Assembly (NCBI RefSeq): GCF_021245725.1
Contig: NZ_JAJGSX010000006.1
Coordinates: 124,001 to 188,000 of the forward strand
Source of the DNA: Pseudonocardia sp. TRM90224
Lineage (GTDB): Bacteria > Actinomycetota > Actinomycetes > Mycobacteriales > Pseudonocardiaceae
DNA length: 64,000 nucleotides
Direction: 5' to 3'
Shown here: positions 36,847-46,283 of the stretch, in pieces
How the letters are laid out: every line of letters begins with the position of its first letter
Numbering within the stretch: position 1 is the first letter of the stretch
Translations under genes and position numbers: made by a program
Notes under the pieces: model-generated
Databases searched by the model: none
What the model was told of the DNA's origin: nothing
What the model saw: only the letters and a program-made list of their open reading frames with translations

Positions 36847-37989
36847 GTGAGCGTCTCCTTGGGCATGCCCGTCCCTCCCGCTCCGACCTTGGCGCCCCGC
36901 CGGAAGACCCGGCAGCTCCAGGTCGGTGCCGTCGGGGTCGGTTCGGACCATCCGATCTCCGTCCAGTCGATGACCACCACCCTCACCTCCGACGTCAACG
37001 CCACGCTGCAGCAGATCGCCGAGCTCACCGCGTCGGGCTGCGACATCGTGCGCGTCGCCTGCCCGAGCCAGGACGACGCGGACGCGTTGCCCGCGATCGC
37101 GAAGAAGTCGCAGATCCCGGTGATCGCCGACATCCACTTCCAGCCGAAGTACGTCTTCGCCGCGATCGAGGCGGGCTGCGCCGCGGTGCGCGTCAACCCC
37201 GGCAACATCCGCAAGTTCGACGACCAGGTGAAGGAGATCGCGGCCGCCGCCAAGGACCACGGCACCCCGATCCGCATCGGCGTCAACGCCGGCTCGCTGG
37301 ACAAGCGGCTGCTCGAGAAGTACGGCAAGGCCACGCCGGAGGCGCTGGTCGAGTCGGCGCTGTGGGAGGCGAGCCTGTTCGCCGAGCACGACTTCCACGA
37401 CATCAAGATCTCGGTGAAGCACAACGACCCCGTCGTCATGGTGCGGGCCTACGAGCTGCTGGCCGAGGCCTGCGACTACCCGCTGCACCTCGGCGTCACC
37501 GAGGCCGGGCCGGCGTTCCAGGGCACGATCAAGTCGGCCGTCGCGTTCGGGGCGCTGCTCTCGCGCGGCATCGGCGACACGATCAGGGTGTCGCTCTCGG
37601 CGCCGCCGGTCGAGGAGATCAAGGTCGGCACCCAGATCCTGCAGTCGTTCAACCTGCGCCCGCGCAAGCTGGAGATCGTCTCCTGCCCGTCGTGCGGGCG
37701 TGCGCAGGTGGACGTCTACAAGCTCGCCGACGAGGTCACGGCCGGGCTCACCGGCATGGAGGTGCCGCTGCGCGTCGCCGTCATGGGCTGCGTCGTCAAC
37801 GGTCCCGGCGAGGCGCGCGAGGCCGACCTCGGCGTGGCGTCGGGCAACGGCAAGGGCCAGATCTTCGTCAAGGGCGAGGTCATCAAGACCGTCCCTGAGC
37901 ACGCGATCGTCGAGACCCTGATCGAGGAGGCGATGAAGATCGCCGAGACGATGGAGGCCGAGGGCGAGCCCCAGGTGACCGTCGGCTGA
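36847..37989 (+). CDS. ispG: 4-hydroxy-3-methylbut-2-enyl diphosphate synthase
   Basis: Iron-sulfur enzyme of the MEP pathway converting MEcPP to HMBPP; 380 aa. The TIM-barrel part has [10 protein letters not shown] and [10 protein letters not shown], and the cluster domain holds [10 protein letters not shown] and [14 protein letters not shown], which provide the three cysteines and the glutamate that ligate [4Fe-4S]. Short compared with plant forms, normal for actinobacteria. GTG start. Confidence 0.97.
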   Translation: MSVSLGMPVPPAPTLAPRRKTRQLQVGAVGVGSDHPISVQSMTTTLTSDVNATLQQIAELTASGCDIVRVACPSQDDADALPAIAKKSQIPVIADIHFQPKYVFAAIEAGCAAVRVNPGNIRKFDDQVKEIAAAAKDHGTPIRIGVNAGSLDKRLLEKYGKATPEALVESALWEASLFAEHDFHDIKISVKHNDPVVMVRAYELLAEACDYPLHLGVTEAGPAFQGTIKSAVAFGALLSRGIGDTIRVSLSAPPVEEIKVGTQILQSFNLRPRKLEIVSCPSCGRAQVDVYKLADEVTAGLTGMEVPLRVAVMGCVVNGPGEAREADLGVASGNGKGQIFVKGEVIKTVPEHAIVETLIEEAMKIAETMEAEGEPQVTVG

Positions 37990-38005
37990 CCACCGACACC
38001 CCGGG

Positions 38006-39343
38006 TCAGCGGCGGGGGAGCGGGGGCAGCGGCTCCGCTCGCCCGACGACGAACGCGTACGTGAGCGCGCCGATCACCGAGACGATCGCGGCGAGCAGGA
38101 ACGACGGCAGGTAGTCGCCGCTGTAGAGATCCAGCAGAAGGCCCATGACACCCGGGCTGATGATCCCGGCGATGTTCGAGGCGAAGTTCTGGATTCCTCC
38201 GATGGATGCCACGTGCTTCGAGCTCGGGGCGACGTCGCCGGGCAGCGACCAGATGCCGGTGGCGGCGACGGCGAGGCTCGCGTAGGAGATCGCGAGGAAC
38301 CCCAGCGCGACGTAGACCGACGTTGCGGGCGCGGCGAACACGATGGCCGCACCGCCGAGCAGGCCGCCGACCATGACGGTCTTGCGCACGCGGGTGACGT
38401 CGGCGCCGCGGCGGATGAGCCGGTCGGCGTAGAGGCCCGCGGCCCACGCCGCGACGATCGCCGTGATGCCCGGCAGCGTGCCGAGCGTGCCCAGCTGGGC
38501 GAGGTCGAGCCCGCGCGCTTCCTTGAGGTAGGTCGGGAACCACGTCAGGAAGAAGTAGATGACGAAGTTCAGGCAGAAGAACCCGAGCATCATGCCGAGG
38601 ACCGTGCGGTAGCGGAACAGGTCGCGCCAGCGCACTGCCGTCGCGTCGGCGTCGTCGTTCTCCTCCAGGCGGGCGCCGTGCGCGGCGATGTACTCGCGCT
38701 CCTCGGCGTTCGCGTGGCGGTGCTGCAGCGGGTCGCGGTAGTACCAGTACCAGGCGCCGGCCCAGACGAGCCCGACGACGCCGAGCACGAGGAACGAGAA
38801 GTGCCAGCTCACGGCAGCGATCAGGGACGTCACGACCGGCAGGGCGAGCACCGTCCCGACCCGCGAGCCCGAGTCGATCACGGCCGTGGAGAACGCGCGC
38901 TCGTGGCGGGGGAACCAGCGCGACGCCGCCTTCGTGGCTGCGGGGTAGGCGGGTGCCTCGCCCGCGCCGAGCGCGAACCGGAAGGCGAACAGCGACCAGA
39001 ACCCGCGGGCGAGCGGGGTGAGCGCGGTGACGATCGACCACCAGATCGCGGCGAACGTGAACGCCTTGCGCGCACCCACCTTGTCGCTGAACCAGCCGGC
39101 GGCGAGCATCGCGCCGTCGTACGCCCAGAAGAACGCGCCGAGGATCAGCCCCTTCTCCGTGTTGCTCAGCTGGAGGTTCAGGTCGTGGGTGATGAACGGC
39201 AGCGCGACGCTGAGGTTGGCGCGGTCGAGGTAGTTCAGCGACAGCCCGACGAAGGCGAGCGCGAGGATCCGGTAGCGAATCCGGCTCGCGCCGGGTGGCG
39301 CCTTCGGCGTGGTGGTCACGCTCACGTCAGGTTCGGGCTTCAT
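38006..39343 (-). CDS. MFS transporter, anion:cation symporter type
   Basis: A 445-aa 12-TM permease resembling sugar-acid transporters (galactarate/glucarate/galactonate family). YLDRANLSVALPFI in TM1 and SDKVGARKAF in loop 2-3 are the usual signatures, and LGAGEAPAYPAATKAASRWF with RAFSTAVIDSGSRVG fit the ACS group. Uptake of a small organic anion is likely. It is convergent with ispG and interrupts the ispG-GNAT order of mycobacteria. No catabolic genes are adjacent. Confidence 0.88.
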   Translation of the reverse strand: MKPEPDVSVTTTPKAPPGASRIRYRILALAFVGLSLNYLDRANLSVALPFITHDLNLQLSNTEKGLILGAFFWAYDGAMLAAGWFSDKVGARKAFTFAAIWWSIVTALTPLARGFWSLFAFRFALGAGEAPAYPAATKAASRWFPRHERAFSTAVIDSGSRVGTVLALPVVTSLIAAVSWHFSFLVLGVVGLVWAGAWYWYYRDPLQHRHANAEEREYIAAHGARLEENDDADATAVRWRDLFRYRTVLGMMLGFFCLNFVIYFFLTWFPTYLKEARGLDLAQLGTLGTLPGITAIVAAWAAGLYADRLIRRGADVTRVRKTVMVGGLLGGAAIVFAAPATSVYVALGFLAISYASLAVAATGIWSLPGDVAPSSKHVASIGGIQNFASNIAGIISPGVMGLLLDLYSGDYLPSFLLAAIVSVIGALTYAFVVGRAEPLPPLPRR

Positions 39344-39489
39344 CCGCGAACACGCTAGTTCGTGAGACGACGTTGTCCAGTCATAGATCCGATGTCAGAT
39401 GTGATGTGGGCAACGTTTTGTGATCGACACCGCCCACCGTAGGGGCGGTCCTGTTCCGGATGGGGGCCCGGATATGGCACCGTAGGACG

Positions 39490-40323
39490 GTGCTTCGTGT
39501 CGCCGGAGCGCGGCTCCTCGACGACCGGGACCGCGCAGGGGTTCGCGCTGCCCTGGACAGCGATCCGGTGGCCGCATGCATGGTCGCCGCACGGGTCGAG
39601 ATCGCCGGTCTCGACCCCTGGCGTCTGGGCGGCGAGCTGTGGGCGACCGGGTCGCGTTTCGACGGCCTGTGCTTCTCCGGCGCGAACCTCGTCCCGCTGC
39701 GCGGCGACCGGTCCGCGTTGCGTGCCTTCGCCGACCGAGCCCGTCGCCACGGCCGGGGCTGCTCGTCCGTCGTCGGGCGCGCCGAGCTGGTGCTGCCGCT
39801 GTGGGACGACCTCGCGGAGTACTGGACGCCCGCCCGCGAGGTGCGGGGCGACCAGCCGCTGATGGTGCTCGCCGGATCGCCCGCCGTCACCCCCGACCCG
39901 TTCGTGCGGCCCGTCCGCCCGGCCGAGCTCGACGCCTACCTCCCGGCCGCTGTCGCGATGTTCACCGAGGAGGTCGGGGTCGACCCCCGCGCCGGTGACG
40001 GCGGCGCCGGCTACCGCTCGCGGGTGGCCGAGCTGGTCTCGGCCGGTCGCGCGTTCGCACGGTTCGAGAACGGGCAGGTCGTCTTCAAGGCCGAGATCGG
40101 AGCGCTCTCCTCGCAGGTCGGCCAGATCCAAGGGGTGTGGGTGCACCCCGAACGCCGCGGCCACGGCCTCGGCACCGCAGGCACCGCCGCCGTCGCCGAA
40201 CGGCTGCACGCCATGGGCAGGGTGTCGAGTCTCTACGTCAACGCGTTCAACCACGTCGCACGCGCGTCCTACGCCCGCATCGGGTTCACGCAGGTCGGCA
40301 GCTTCGCCACGATCCTCTTCTGA
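39490..40323 (+). CDS. GNAT acetyltransferase with DUF4081 N-terminal domain
   Basis: A 277-aa protein: DUF4081 (about 1-125, LRVAGARLLDDRD ... WDDLAEYWTPAREV) plus a C-terminal GNAT domain with the acetyl-CoA loop VHPERRGHGLGTAG and the NAFNHVARASYARIGF motif. Orthologous position to Rv2867c, next to ispG. Target unknown. I prefer GTG 39490; an upstream ATG at 39460 would add ten residues, and TATGGC (39473-39478) looks like its -10 box. Confidence 0.88.
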   Translation: MLRVAGARLLDDRDRAGVRAALDSDPVAACMVAARVEIAGLDPWRLGGELWATGSRFDGLCFSGANLVPLRGDRSALRAFADRARRHGRGCSSVVGRAELVLPLWDDLAEYWTPAREVRGDQPLMVLAGSPAVTPDPFVRPVRPAELDAYLPAAVAMFTEEVGVDPRAGDGGAGYRSRVAELVSAGRAFARFENGQVVFKAEIGALSSQVGQIQGVWVHPERRGHGLGTAGTAAVAERLHAMGRVSSLYVNAFNHVARASYARIGFTQVGSFATILF

Positions 40324-40397
40324 AGAAGCCGCTAAAGGGAGACGCCTACCCACTACTGTGACGGCGCCCCGCAACGCAGCGACAGGAGAGCGTCTTC

Positions 40398-41189
40398 ATG
40401 AGCGAGCCGGATTCCGCGATCGACACGACGGTCGCCCACTCGCCCCGGATCTGGAACTACTGGCTCGGCGGCAAGGACAACTACGACGTCGACCGGCACA
40501 TCGGCGACCAGTTCCGCGAGATCTACCCACCGATCGTCGACATCGCACGCGGCTCGCGCGGGTTCCTCTCCCGCGCGGTGCGGCACCTCGCGGGGCCGGC
40601 GGGCGTGCGGCAGTTCCTCGACATCGGCACCGGCCTCCCGACCGTGGACAACACACATGAGGTGGCGCAGCGGGTCGCGCCGGACGCGCGGATCGTCTAC
40701 GTCGACAACGACCCGGTGGTGCTGGCGCACGCCCGCGCGCTGCTGCGCGGCACGCCGGAGGGCTTCACCACCTACATCGACGCCGACCTGCACCAGACCG
40801 CCGCCGTGCTCGACCAGGCCCGCAAGAGCCTCGACTTCAGCCAGCCCATCGCGCTGATGCTGATGAACATCCTCGGCCACGTCCCCGACTACGACCAGGC
40901 GCGCGGGATCGTCCGCGAGCTGATCGAGGCGCTGCCGTCGGGCAGCTACCTCGTGGTCGCCGACGGCACCGACGACTCCGGCCCGTTCGAGGCCGCGATC
41001 AACCTGTGGAACGCCGCGGGGTCGCTGTCCTACCACCTGCGCTCGCCCGAGCAGATCAGCCGGTACTTCGACGGGCTCGAGCTGCTGGAGCCGGGCGTCG
41101 TCAGCTGCCCGCTCTGGCGTCCCGATTCGTCCGACATCGGGTCGATCGTCTCGGTCGAGGAGTACGGCGGCGTCGCCAGCAAGGCCTGA
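40398..41189 (+). CDS. SAV2177-family SAM-dependent methyltransferase
   Basis: A 263-aa enzyme of an actinobacterial methyltransferase family (formerly DUF574). SPRIWNYWLGGKDNYDVDR at the N-terminus and FLDIGTGLPTVDNTHEVAQ as SAM motif I are diagnostic; VYVDNDPVVLAHAR is motif II. These are numerous in spore-forming actinomycetes and mostly uncharacterised. AGGAGA (about 40384-40389) precedes the ATG. Repeat A follows its stop. Confidence 0.9.
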   Translation: MSEPDSAIDTTVAHSPRIWNYWLGGKDNYDVDRHIGDQFREIYPPIVDIARGSRGFLSRAVRHLAGPAGVRQFLDIGTGLPTVDNTHEVAQRVAPDARIVYVDNDPVVLAHARALLRGTPEGFTTYIDADLHQTAAVLDQARKSLDFSQPIALMLMNILGHVPDYDQARGIVRELIEALPSGSYLVVADGTDDSGPFEAAINLWNAAGSLSYHLRSPEQISRYFDGLELLEPGVVSCPLWRPDSSDIGSIVSVEEYGGVASKA

Positions 41190-41197
41190 CCAACACA

Positions 41198-41267
41198 AAC
41201 TTCCCCACCGTTTTGCCAACCTGCACACCATTTCGGCCGTGCAAGTTGGCAAAACGGTGGGGAAGTT
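41198..41267. repeat. Family A palindromic repeat, copy 3
   Basis: The longest copy: 29-bp arms (41198-41226 and 41239-41267) with one mismatch and a 12-nt loop. It fills the gap between two convergent stop codons (41189 and 41270). Confidence 0.9.
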
Positions 41268-41269
41268 CG

Positions 41270-42091
41270 TCAGCCCTTGCGGTAGCGGCGGATCGCGAGC
41301 GGCATGAAGATCGCGACGAGCAGCAGCGGCCACGCGACGGCGAGCAGCATCGCGTTCTCGGCAGGCCATGATCCGCTGCTGAGGGCTGGGCCGGCGTTGC
41401 CGAAGAGCTCACGGGTGGCCGCGACGGTCGCCGAGAGCGGGTTCCAGTCGGCGATCGTGCCCAGCCACACCGGCATCTGCGAAGGCGTGACGAACGTGTT
41501 CGCGACCATCGTGAGCGGGAACAGCAACATCCATGTGCCGGCCGCGGCCTCCTGGCTGACGACCGTGCCGAGGTAGATCCCGATCCAGATCATCGCGAAC
41601 CGCAGCAGGAGCAGCAGCCCGAGCGCACTGAGCGTCGGCAGCACGCCGGACCGGGTGACCCATCCGACGGCGAGGCCGCAGAGGATCAGCACGAGGAGGT
41701 CGACGCACGAGGTCAGGATGTCGGCGATGCTGCGCCCGATCACGACCGCACCCTGCGCCATCGGCATCGAGCGGAACCGGTCGAGCGTGCCGAGCGCCCG
41801 CTGCGCCGAAACCGCCGCGATCGTGACGGCGGCCCCGTTCATCATCGACTGGGCGAACATGCCCGGCATGAGGAACTCGCGGTAGTCCAGGCCGCCCGGC
41901 ACCGACATGGCGCTGCCGAATACCAGCCCGAAGAGCATCACGAACATCACCGGCAGCGCGATGCTGGAGATGATCGCCGTCGGGTTGCGGCGCAGGTGGA
42001 CGAGGTCGCGCTTGGCCACCGTCCACGAGTCCGCCAGCAGGGTCGCGAACCCGCTCGTCGGCATCGGGCCGATCGCGAGTGCAGTGCTCAT
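41270..42091 (-). CDS. ABC-2 type exporter permease (DrrB-like)
   Basis: A 273-aa membrane subunit with six TM helices: a cytoplasmic N-terminus (WTVAKRDLVHLRRNPTAI), TM1 IALPVMFVMLFGLVFGSAM, and the DYREFLMPGMFAQ loop. PMTMVANTFVTPSQMP-type C-terminal motif (here FPLTMVANTFVTPSQMPVWL) is typical of DrrB-type drug exporters. It starts at 42091, overlapping the ATPase gene stop by 4 nt. Controlled with it by the divergent TetR. Confidence 0.92.
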   Translation of the reverse strand: MSTALAIGPMPTSGFATLLADSWTVAKRDLVHLRRNPTAIISSIALPVMFVMLFGLVFGSAMSVPGGLDYREFLMPGMFAQSMMNGAAVTIAAVSAQRALGTLDRFRSMPMAQGAVVIGRSIADILTSCVDLLVLILCGLAVGWVTRSGVLPTLSALGLLLLLRFAMIWIGIYLGTVVSQEAAAGTWMLLFPLTMVANTFVTPSQMPVWLGTIADWNPLSATVAATRELFGNAGPALSSGSWPAENAMLLAVAWPLLLVAIFMPLAIRRYRKG

Positions 42092-43074
42092 GCCGCCACC
42101 TCTTCCTTCACGTTGGTGTTGGGGTTCCCGGTATCGGTGAGGTGCAGGAACACCTCGTCGAGCGTGGGGCGCCGCACCCCGATGTCCTCGACGGCGACGC
42201 CGGCGTCGGCGAGCGCGCCGACCACGCCGGTCAGTGCGCTCACCCGGTTGCTGACGGGCGCGCCGAGGCGGCGCAGCTCCGCGTCGACCTCCGGTTCGCT
42301 GCCGGTCACCCTGGCGATCACCGCAGCGGCGGCCGGGAGGTCGGACGTGTCGCGCACGTGGACGTCGATCCGGTCGCCGCCGATGGTCGACTTCAGCTCT
42401 GACGGCGTGCCTTCTGCGATCTTCCGGCCGCCGTTGACGACGACGATCGTGTCGGCGAGCTGGTCGGCCTCGTCGAGGTACTGGGTGGTCATGAGCACGG
42501 TCGTGCCGCCCGCCACGAGCTGGCGCAGCGCGGCCCACACCTCGCCGCGGTTGCGCGGGTCGAGCCCGGTGGTCGGCTCGTCGAGGAAGAAGACCCGCGG
42601 TGCGAGGATCAGGCTGCTCGCGATGTCGAGCCGGCGACGCATCCCGCCGGAGTAGAACTTCGCGCGCCGATCCGCCGCCTCCGTCAGCCCGAACTGCTCC
42701 AGCAGCTCGTCGGCCCGCATCGCGGCCGCGCGCGGCGAGAGGTGGAACAGTCGCGCCCAGAAGATCAGGTTCTCGCGGCCGGTCAGGACGTTGTCGACGG
42801 TGGCGGCCTGCCCGGTCAGGCCGATCTGCGAGCGCACGCCGGCCGGGTCGCGTGCAACGTCGATCCCGGCGACCCACGCGCGGCCGGAGTCGGGCCGCAG
42901 CAACGTGGTCAGCACCCGTACCGCGGTCGTCTTGCCGGCGCCGTTGGGGCCGAGCAGGCCGCAGACGCTGCCCGTCGCGACGGAGAGGTCGAGCCCGTCG
43001 AGGGCGGCCTTCTCGCCGAAGCGCTTGCCGAGCCCTTCGGTGGCGATCGCCGCCGTGCTGGTCGGTGGTGTCAT
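42088..43074 (-). CDS. ABC exporter ATP-binding protein (DrrA-like)
   Basis: A 328-aa ATPase: Walker A LLGPNGAGKTT, Q-loop IGLTGQAATVDN, signature YSGGMRRRLDIA, Walker B VFFLDEPTTGLDPRNR and H-loop TTQYLDEAD. The C-terminal ~90 residues are the DrrA-type regulatory domain ending in RRPTLDEVFLHLTD. It likely powers drug or metabolite export with the downstream permease. ATG at 43074 has GGCGGAG upstream; a TTG at 43089 is less likely. The promoter lies in a 43-bp operator shared with tetR. Confidence 0.93.
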   Translation of the reverse strand: MTPPTSTAAIATEGLGKRFGEKAALDGLDLSVATGSVCGLLGPNGAGKTTAVRVLTTLLRPDSGRAWVAGIDVARDPAGVRSQIGLTGQAATVDNVLTGRENLIFWARLFHLSPRAAAMRADELLEQFGLTEAADRRAKFYSGGMRRRLDIASSLILAPRVFFLDEPTTGLDPRNRGEVWAALRQLVAGGTTVLMTTQYLDEADQLADTIVVVNGGRKIAEGTPSELKSTIGGDRIDVHVRDTSDLPAAAAVIARVTGSEPEVDAELRRLGAPVSNRVSALTGVVGALADAGVAVEDIGVRRPTLDEVFLHLTDTGNPNTNVKEEVAA

Positions 43075-43088
43075 GCTCTCCGCCTTCA

Positions 43089-43131
43089 AACTGGGTACAC
43101 TGTACGTCAGACACGTACAATGTACCCAGTT
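43089..43131. promoter_or_regulatory. Divergent TetR operator
   Basis: A 19-bp inverted repeat with one mismatch, AACTGGGTACACTGTACGT (43089-43107) and its complement (43113-43131), spaced by 5 nt. It also contains the inner palindrome GTACAcTGTAC in each half. It sits midway between the exporter operon and tetR and should repress both. Confidence 0.8.
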
Positions 43132-43147
43132 TTAGGATCCGAGGCAA

Positions 43148-43942
43148 ATGAACACCGAATCAAGTGGCGTGGAGAACGTCCGGCGCAGTCTTGGACTGCT
43201 GTGGGGCATCCAGGACGAACCGACCCGAGGACCCAAACCCGGCCTCGGGGTGGAGCAGATCGTGCGCGCGGCCACGACCGTCGCCGACACCGAAGGCCTC
43301 GGGGCGCTGTCGATGCGCCGCATCGCCACCGAGCTGGGCGCCGGGGCGATGTCGCTGTACCGCTACGTCCCCGGCAAGGCCGAGCTGGTCGACCTGATGA
43401 TGGACGCCGCCTACGCCGAGGTGCTCGCCGAGGCCGACACGCAGACGGGCGACTGGCGCACCCGGCTCGACGCGTTCGCGCGGCGGGAGTGGGCGATGTA
43501 CATGCGCCACCCGTGGATGCTCCAGATCGCGCAGGGCCGTCCGCTGCTGGCGCCGAGCCCGATGCGCAGCACGGACATCGCGCTGCGTGCCGTGCACGGG
43601 CTGGGCCTCGACGCCGACGAGATGCTCGGGGTGATCGTGCTGGTCAGCTCGTTCGTCGCCGGGCTGGCCCGCACCACGATCGACGCGAAGCAGGCCGCCG
43701 AGCGCACGGGCGTCACGGACGAGGAGTGGTGGTCGGTGCAGAACGAGTTCGTCGGACCGGTCGTCGCGGCCGGCAAGCTGCCGCTGGTGAACGAGGTCGG
43801 TGAGGCGGGCGCGTTCGCGTCGGACTTCGACGAGCTGTCGTTCGGGTTGGCCTGCGTGCTCGACGGGCTCGCCGTCCTGATCTCCAGACGGTCCGTCGAC
43901 AACGACGCTGCGACTGGCTCGCGGGCCGCGGAACAGCTATAA
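43148..43942 (+). CDS. TetR family regulator of the ABC exporter
   Basis: A 264-aa repressor of the TetR-C (class with GLGVEQIVRAATTVADTEGL) type: HTH helices at about 38-80 with LSMRRIATELGAGAMSLYRYV, then a long ligand-binding domain (about 95-240). It is divergent from the DrrAB-like genes with a shared operator, so the exported compound or a mimic is the probable inducer. The last ~20 residues are encoded by a segment sharing 15 nt with a family C repeat arm, perhaps a recent extension. Confidence 0.9.
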   Translation: MNTESSGVENVRRSLGLLWGIQDEPTRGPKPGLGVEQIVRAATTVADTEGLGALSMRRIATELGAGAMSLYRYVPGKAELVDLMMDAAYAEVLAEADTQTGDWRTRLDAFARREWAMYMRHPWMLQIAQGRPLLAPSPMRSTDIALRAVHGLGLDADEMLGVIVLVSSFVAGLARTTIDAKQAAERTGVTDEEWWSVQNEFVGPVVAAGKLPLVNEVGEAGAFASDFDELSFGLACVLDGLAVLISRRSVDNDAATGSRAAEQL

Positions 43943-43984
43943 CGCCGTTCTCGACGCGCGTGCTGACGCCCGGGTGACCTCGGC

Positions 43985-43990
43985 CATACT
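43985..43990 (+). promoter_or_regulatory. -10 box of the PBP gene (leaderless)
   Basis: CATACT ends 7 nt before GTG 43998 and fixes that start over the in-frame GTG at 43974. Confidence 0.5.
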
Positions 43991-43997
43991 CGGGCGG

Positions 43998-45830
43998 GTG
44001 CGCCAAGCCAACACCCGAGGTCGCGCTCGACGCGGCCTGGTCGCCGCGCTCGGCGCCACGATCCTCGCTGCGTCCACCGCCGGCTGTGGTCTCTTCGGCC
44101 CGAGCGGCGAGGAGCGGACCGCCACGGCGTTCGTGACGGCGTGGTCCGCCGGCGACATCGCCGGCGCGGCGGCGCTGACGGACGACCCGAAGTCCGCGGG
44201 CGAGCTGCTCACGGCGGCCCGGAACACGCTCGCGCCGGAGCGGTTCACCGCGACGCTGGGCCAGGTCCGCACCGCGACCGACCGCTCGGCCGCGGCGATC
44301 GAGCTCTCGTGGGACCTCGGCAAGGGCCGCACCTGGAGCTACCCGGGCGAGCTCGAGCTGGTGCAGGCGCCCGACACCGAGACCGGCTGGGCGGTCCGCT
44401 GGACGCCGGCCGTCGTGCACCCGCAGCTGAGCAGCGGCCAGCGGCTCGCCCTTGCCACGGATGTTCCGGAGCCCGCGCCCGTTGTCGACAGGGCGGGGGT
44501 GCCGCTGCTCTCCGCGACCCCCGTGGTCACCGTGAACCTCGATCGGCTCGCGACCGGCGGCGACCTCCCAGGCGTGACGTCCGCGCTGGCCAAGGCGCTC
44601 GGGCCGCTCGACGACGAGATCACCCAGCAGTCGATCACCGACGGCGCCGCCCGGACACCCGACGGGCAGGCCTACACCGTGGCCGTGCTGCGCGAGCCCG
44701 ACTACCTCAAGGTCAAGGCCGCGATCTACGACCTGCCGGGCGTCCGGTTCGTCGGCTCGCAGCGGCTGCTGCCGCCCTCGGCGGGCTTCGCCAGCCAGGT
44801 GCTCCCTGCCGTGCGGACCGAGATGGGCGCTCAGCTCGAAGGCGTTCCGGGCTGGTCGGTGCAGGTCGTCGACCAGAGCGGCGTGGCTGTTCGGGTGCTG
44901 AACGAGCAACCGCCGAAGCCGGGGACGACCGTCACGATCGGGCTGGACCAAGCGCTGCAGGCCGCCGCGGAGGCCGCGGTCGAGCCGCTGGCGCAGCAGG
45001 CCATGATCGTGGCGATCGCGCCCTCGACCGGCGATGTCCTGGCCGTCGCGCAGAACGGCCCGGCGGACGTCGCCGGCGCGCTGGCGCTGACCGGCCGCTA
45101 CCCGCCCGGCTCGACGTTCAAGATCGCGACGGCCGAGGCGGCGATCTCGCAGGCCGGGCTGAACCCGGACTCGCCGGTCGCCTGCCCCGGCACGACGACG
45201 ATCGGCGGGCGGCTGGTGCCCAACGCCGACGAGTTCGAGCTGGGCACGGTGCCGCTCCGCACGGCGTTCGCCCGCTCGTGCAACACCACGTTCGCGCAGC
45301 TCGGCTCCCAGCTCGGGCCCGACGCGCTGCCGCAGGCCGCACTCACCCTCGGCATCGGCGCCGACTTCACCGTGCCGGGGCTGACCACGATCACCGGCTC
45401 GGTCCCGACGGCCACCGACCCCGTGCAACGCGCGGAGAACGGCTTCGGGCAGGGCGATGTGCTGGCCAGCCCGCTCGGGATGGCGCTCGCGACGGCGACG
45501 GTGGCGCGCGGCGCGCCGGTCGTTCCCGAGCTGATCCACGGGCGCCCGACGCAGGTCACGAAGGCGGCGACCACACCCGACCGGGCCGTGCTCGACCAGG
45601 TGCGGCAGATGATGCGGGCCGTCGTCACCGAGGGCACTGCGACCCGGCTGGCCGGCCTCGGCGAGGTCTACGGCAAGACCGGGACGGCCGAGTTCACCGA
45701 CAACGGCCGCGCGCACGGGTGGTTCGTCGGCTACCGCGGCGACGTGGCCTTCGCCGTGCTGGTCGTCGACGCCGGATCGTCGGAGCCCGCCGTCGCCACT
45801 GCCCAGCGTTTTCTCAGCGCAACCGGGTGA
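43998..45830 (+). CDS. Penicillin-binding lipoprotein (class B transpeptidase)
   Basis: Cell-wall D,D-transpeptidase, 610 aa, like Rv2864c. A lipoprotein signal peptide ends in LAASTAGC (lipid Cys30), so it is anchored outside the membrane. An NTF2-like MecA-N domain (about 40-150) precedes a dimerization domain. The transpeptidase motifs are STFK (Ser372), SCN (Ser427) and KTGTAE (Lys560). Being an NTF2-domain class B PBP, it may have low beta-lactam affinity, but this is inference from MecA-type architecture. Followed by DUF3054 and map. Confidence 0.93.
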   Translation: MRQANTRGRARRGLVAALGATILAASTAGCGLFGPSGEERTATAFVTAWSAGDIAGAAALTDDPKSAGELLTAARNTLAPERFTATLGQVRTATDRSAAAIELSWDLGKGRTWSYPGELELVQAPDTETGWAVRWTPAVVHPQLSSGQRLALATDVPEPAPVVDRAGVPLLSATPVVTVNLDRLATGGDLPGVTSALAKALGPLDDEITQQSITDGAARTPDGQAYTVAVLREPDYLKVKAAIYDLPGVRFVGSQRLLPPSAGFASQVLPAVRTEMGAQLEGVPGWSVQVVDQSGVAVRVLNEQPPKPGTTVTIGLDQALQAAAEAAVEPLAQQAMIVAIAPSTGDVLAVAQNGPADVAGALALTGRYPPGSTFKIATAEAAISQAGLNPDSPVACPGTTTIGGRLVPNADEFELGTVPLRTAFARSCNTTFAQLGSQLGPDALPQAALTLGIGADFTVPGLTTITGSVPTATDPVQRAENGFGQGDVLASPLGMALATATVARGAPVVPELIHGRPTQVTKAATTPDRAVLDQVRQMMRAVVTEGTATRLAGLGEVYGKTGTAEFTDNGRAHGWFVGYRGDVAFAVLVVDAGSSEPAVATAQRFLSATG

Positions 45831-45857
45831 TGCTGGAGCAACGGCGCCGAGGGCCCG

Positions 45858-45863
45858 TAACCT
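45858..45863 (+). promoter_or_regulatory. -10 box of the DUF3054 gene
   Basis: TAACCT ends 7 nt before the ATG at 45871, a leaderless arrangement. Confidence 0.4.
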
Positions 45864-45870
45864 GGTCGTC

Positions 45871-46278
45871 ATGCCTGACAGGCGCGTGACACGACTCGCG
45901 CTGGCCGCCGACGTCGTCGCGGTCATCGTGTTCGCCGCGGTCGGCAGGATCACGCACTCGGCGGAGGCCGACGACCTGCTCGGGCTGGTCGCCACGATCG
46001 CCCCCTTCGCGGTCGGCCTCGGCGCTGCGTGGGCGACGTCCGCGGTGCGGACGCTGCCCGCCGGGTTCGTGGCCGGCGCCGTCGTGCTGGCGGGCACGGC
46101 GGGCATCGGGCTGCTGCTGCGGTTCGCGTTCACCGGCACCCTGCCGTTCACCTTCGCCGTGGTCACGGTGATCTCGCTGGCGGTGCTGATGCTGGGGTGG
46201 CGGGCGCTGTCGGCGCTCGTGGCGCTGCGCACGAGGGGTCCGGTCCGCGGAGCGCGATCCCGCGGGGACCTACACTGA
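45871..46278 (+). CDS. DUF3054 membrane protein
   Basis: A 135-aa protein with four TM helices: [18 protein letters not shown], then [11 protein letters not shown] and [34 protein letters not shown] and [18 protein letters not shown]. The GRxxH motif after TM1 is characteristic of DUF3054. Function unknown. It lies between the PBP gene and map. Confidence 0.85.
   Translation: MPDRRVTRLALAADVVAVIVFAAVGRITHSAEADDLLGLVATIAPFAVGLGAAWATSAVRTLPAGFVAGAVVLAGTAGIGLLLRFAFTGTLPFTFAVVTVISLAVLMLGWRALSALVALRTRGPVRGARSRGDLH
46271..46276 (+). promoter_or_regulatory. map -10 box (leaderless)
   Basis: TACACT ends 7 nt before the map ATG at 46284; no ribosome site is present between them. Confidence 0.5.
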
Positions 46279-46283
46279 GCTTC

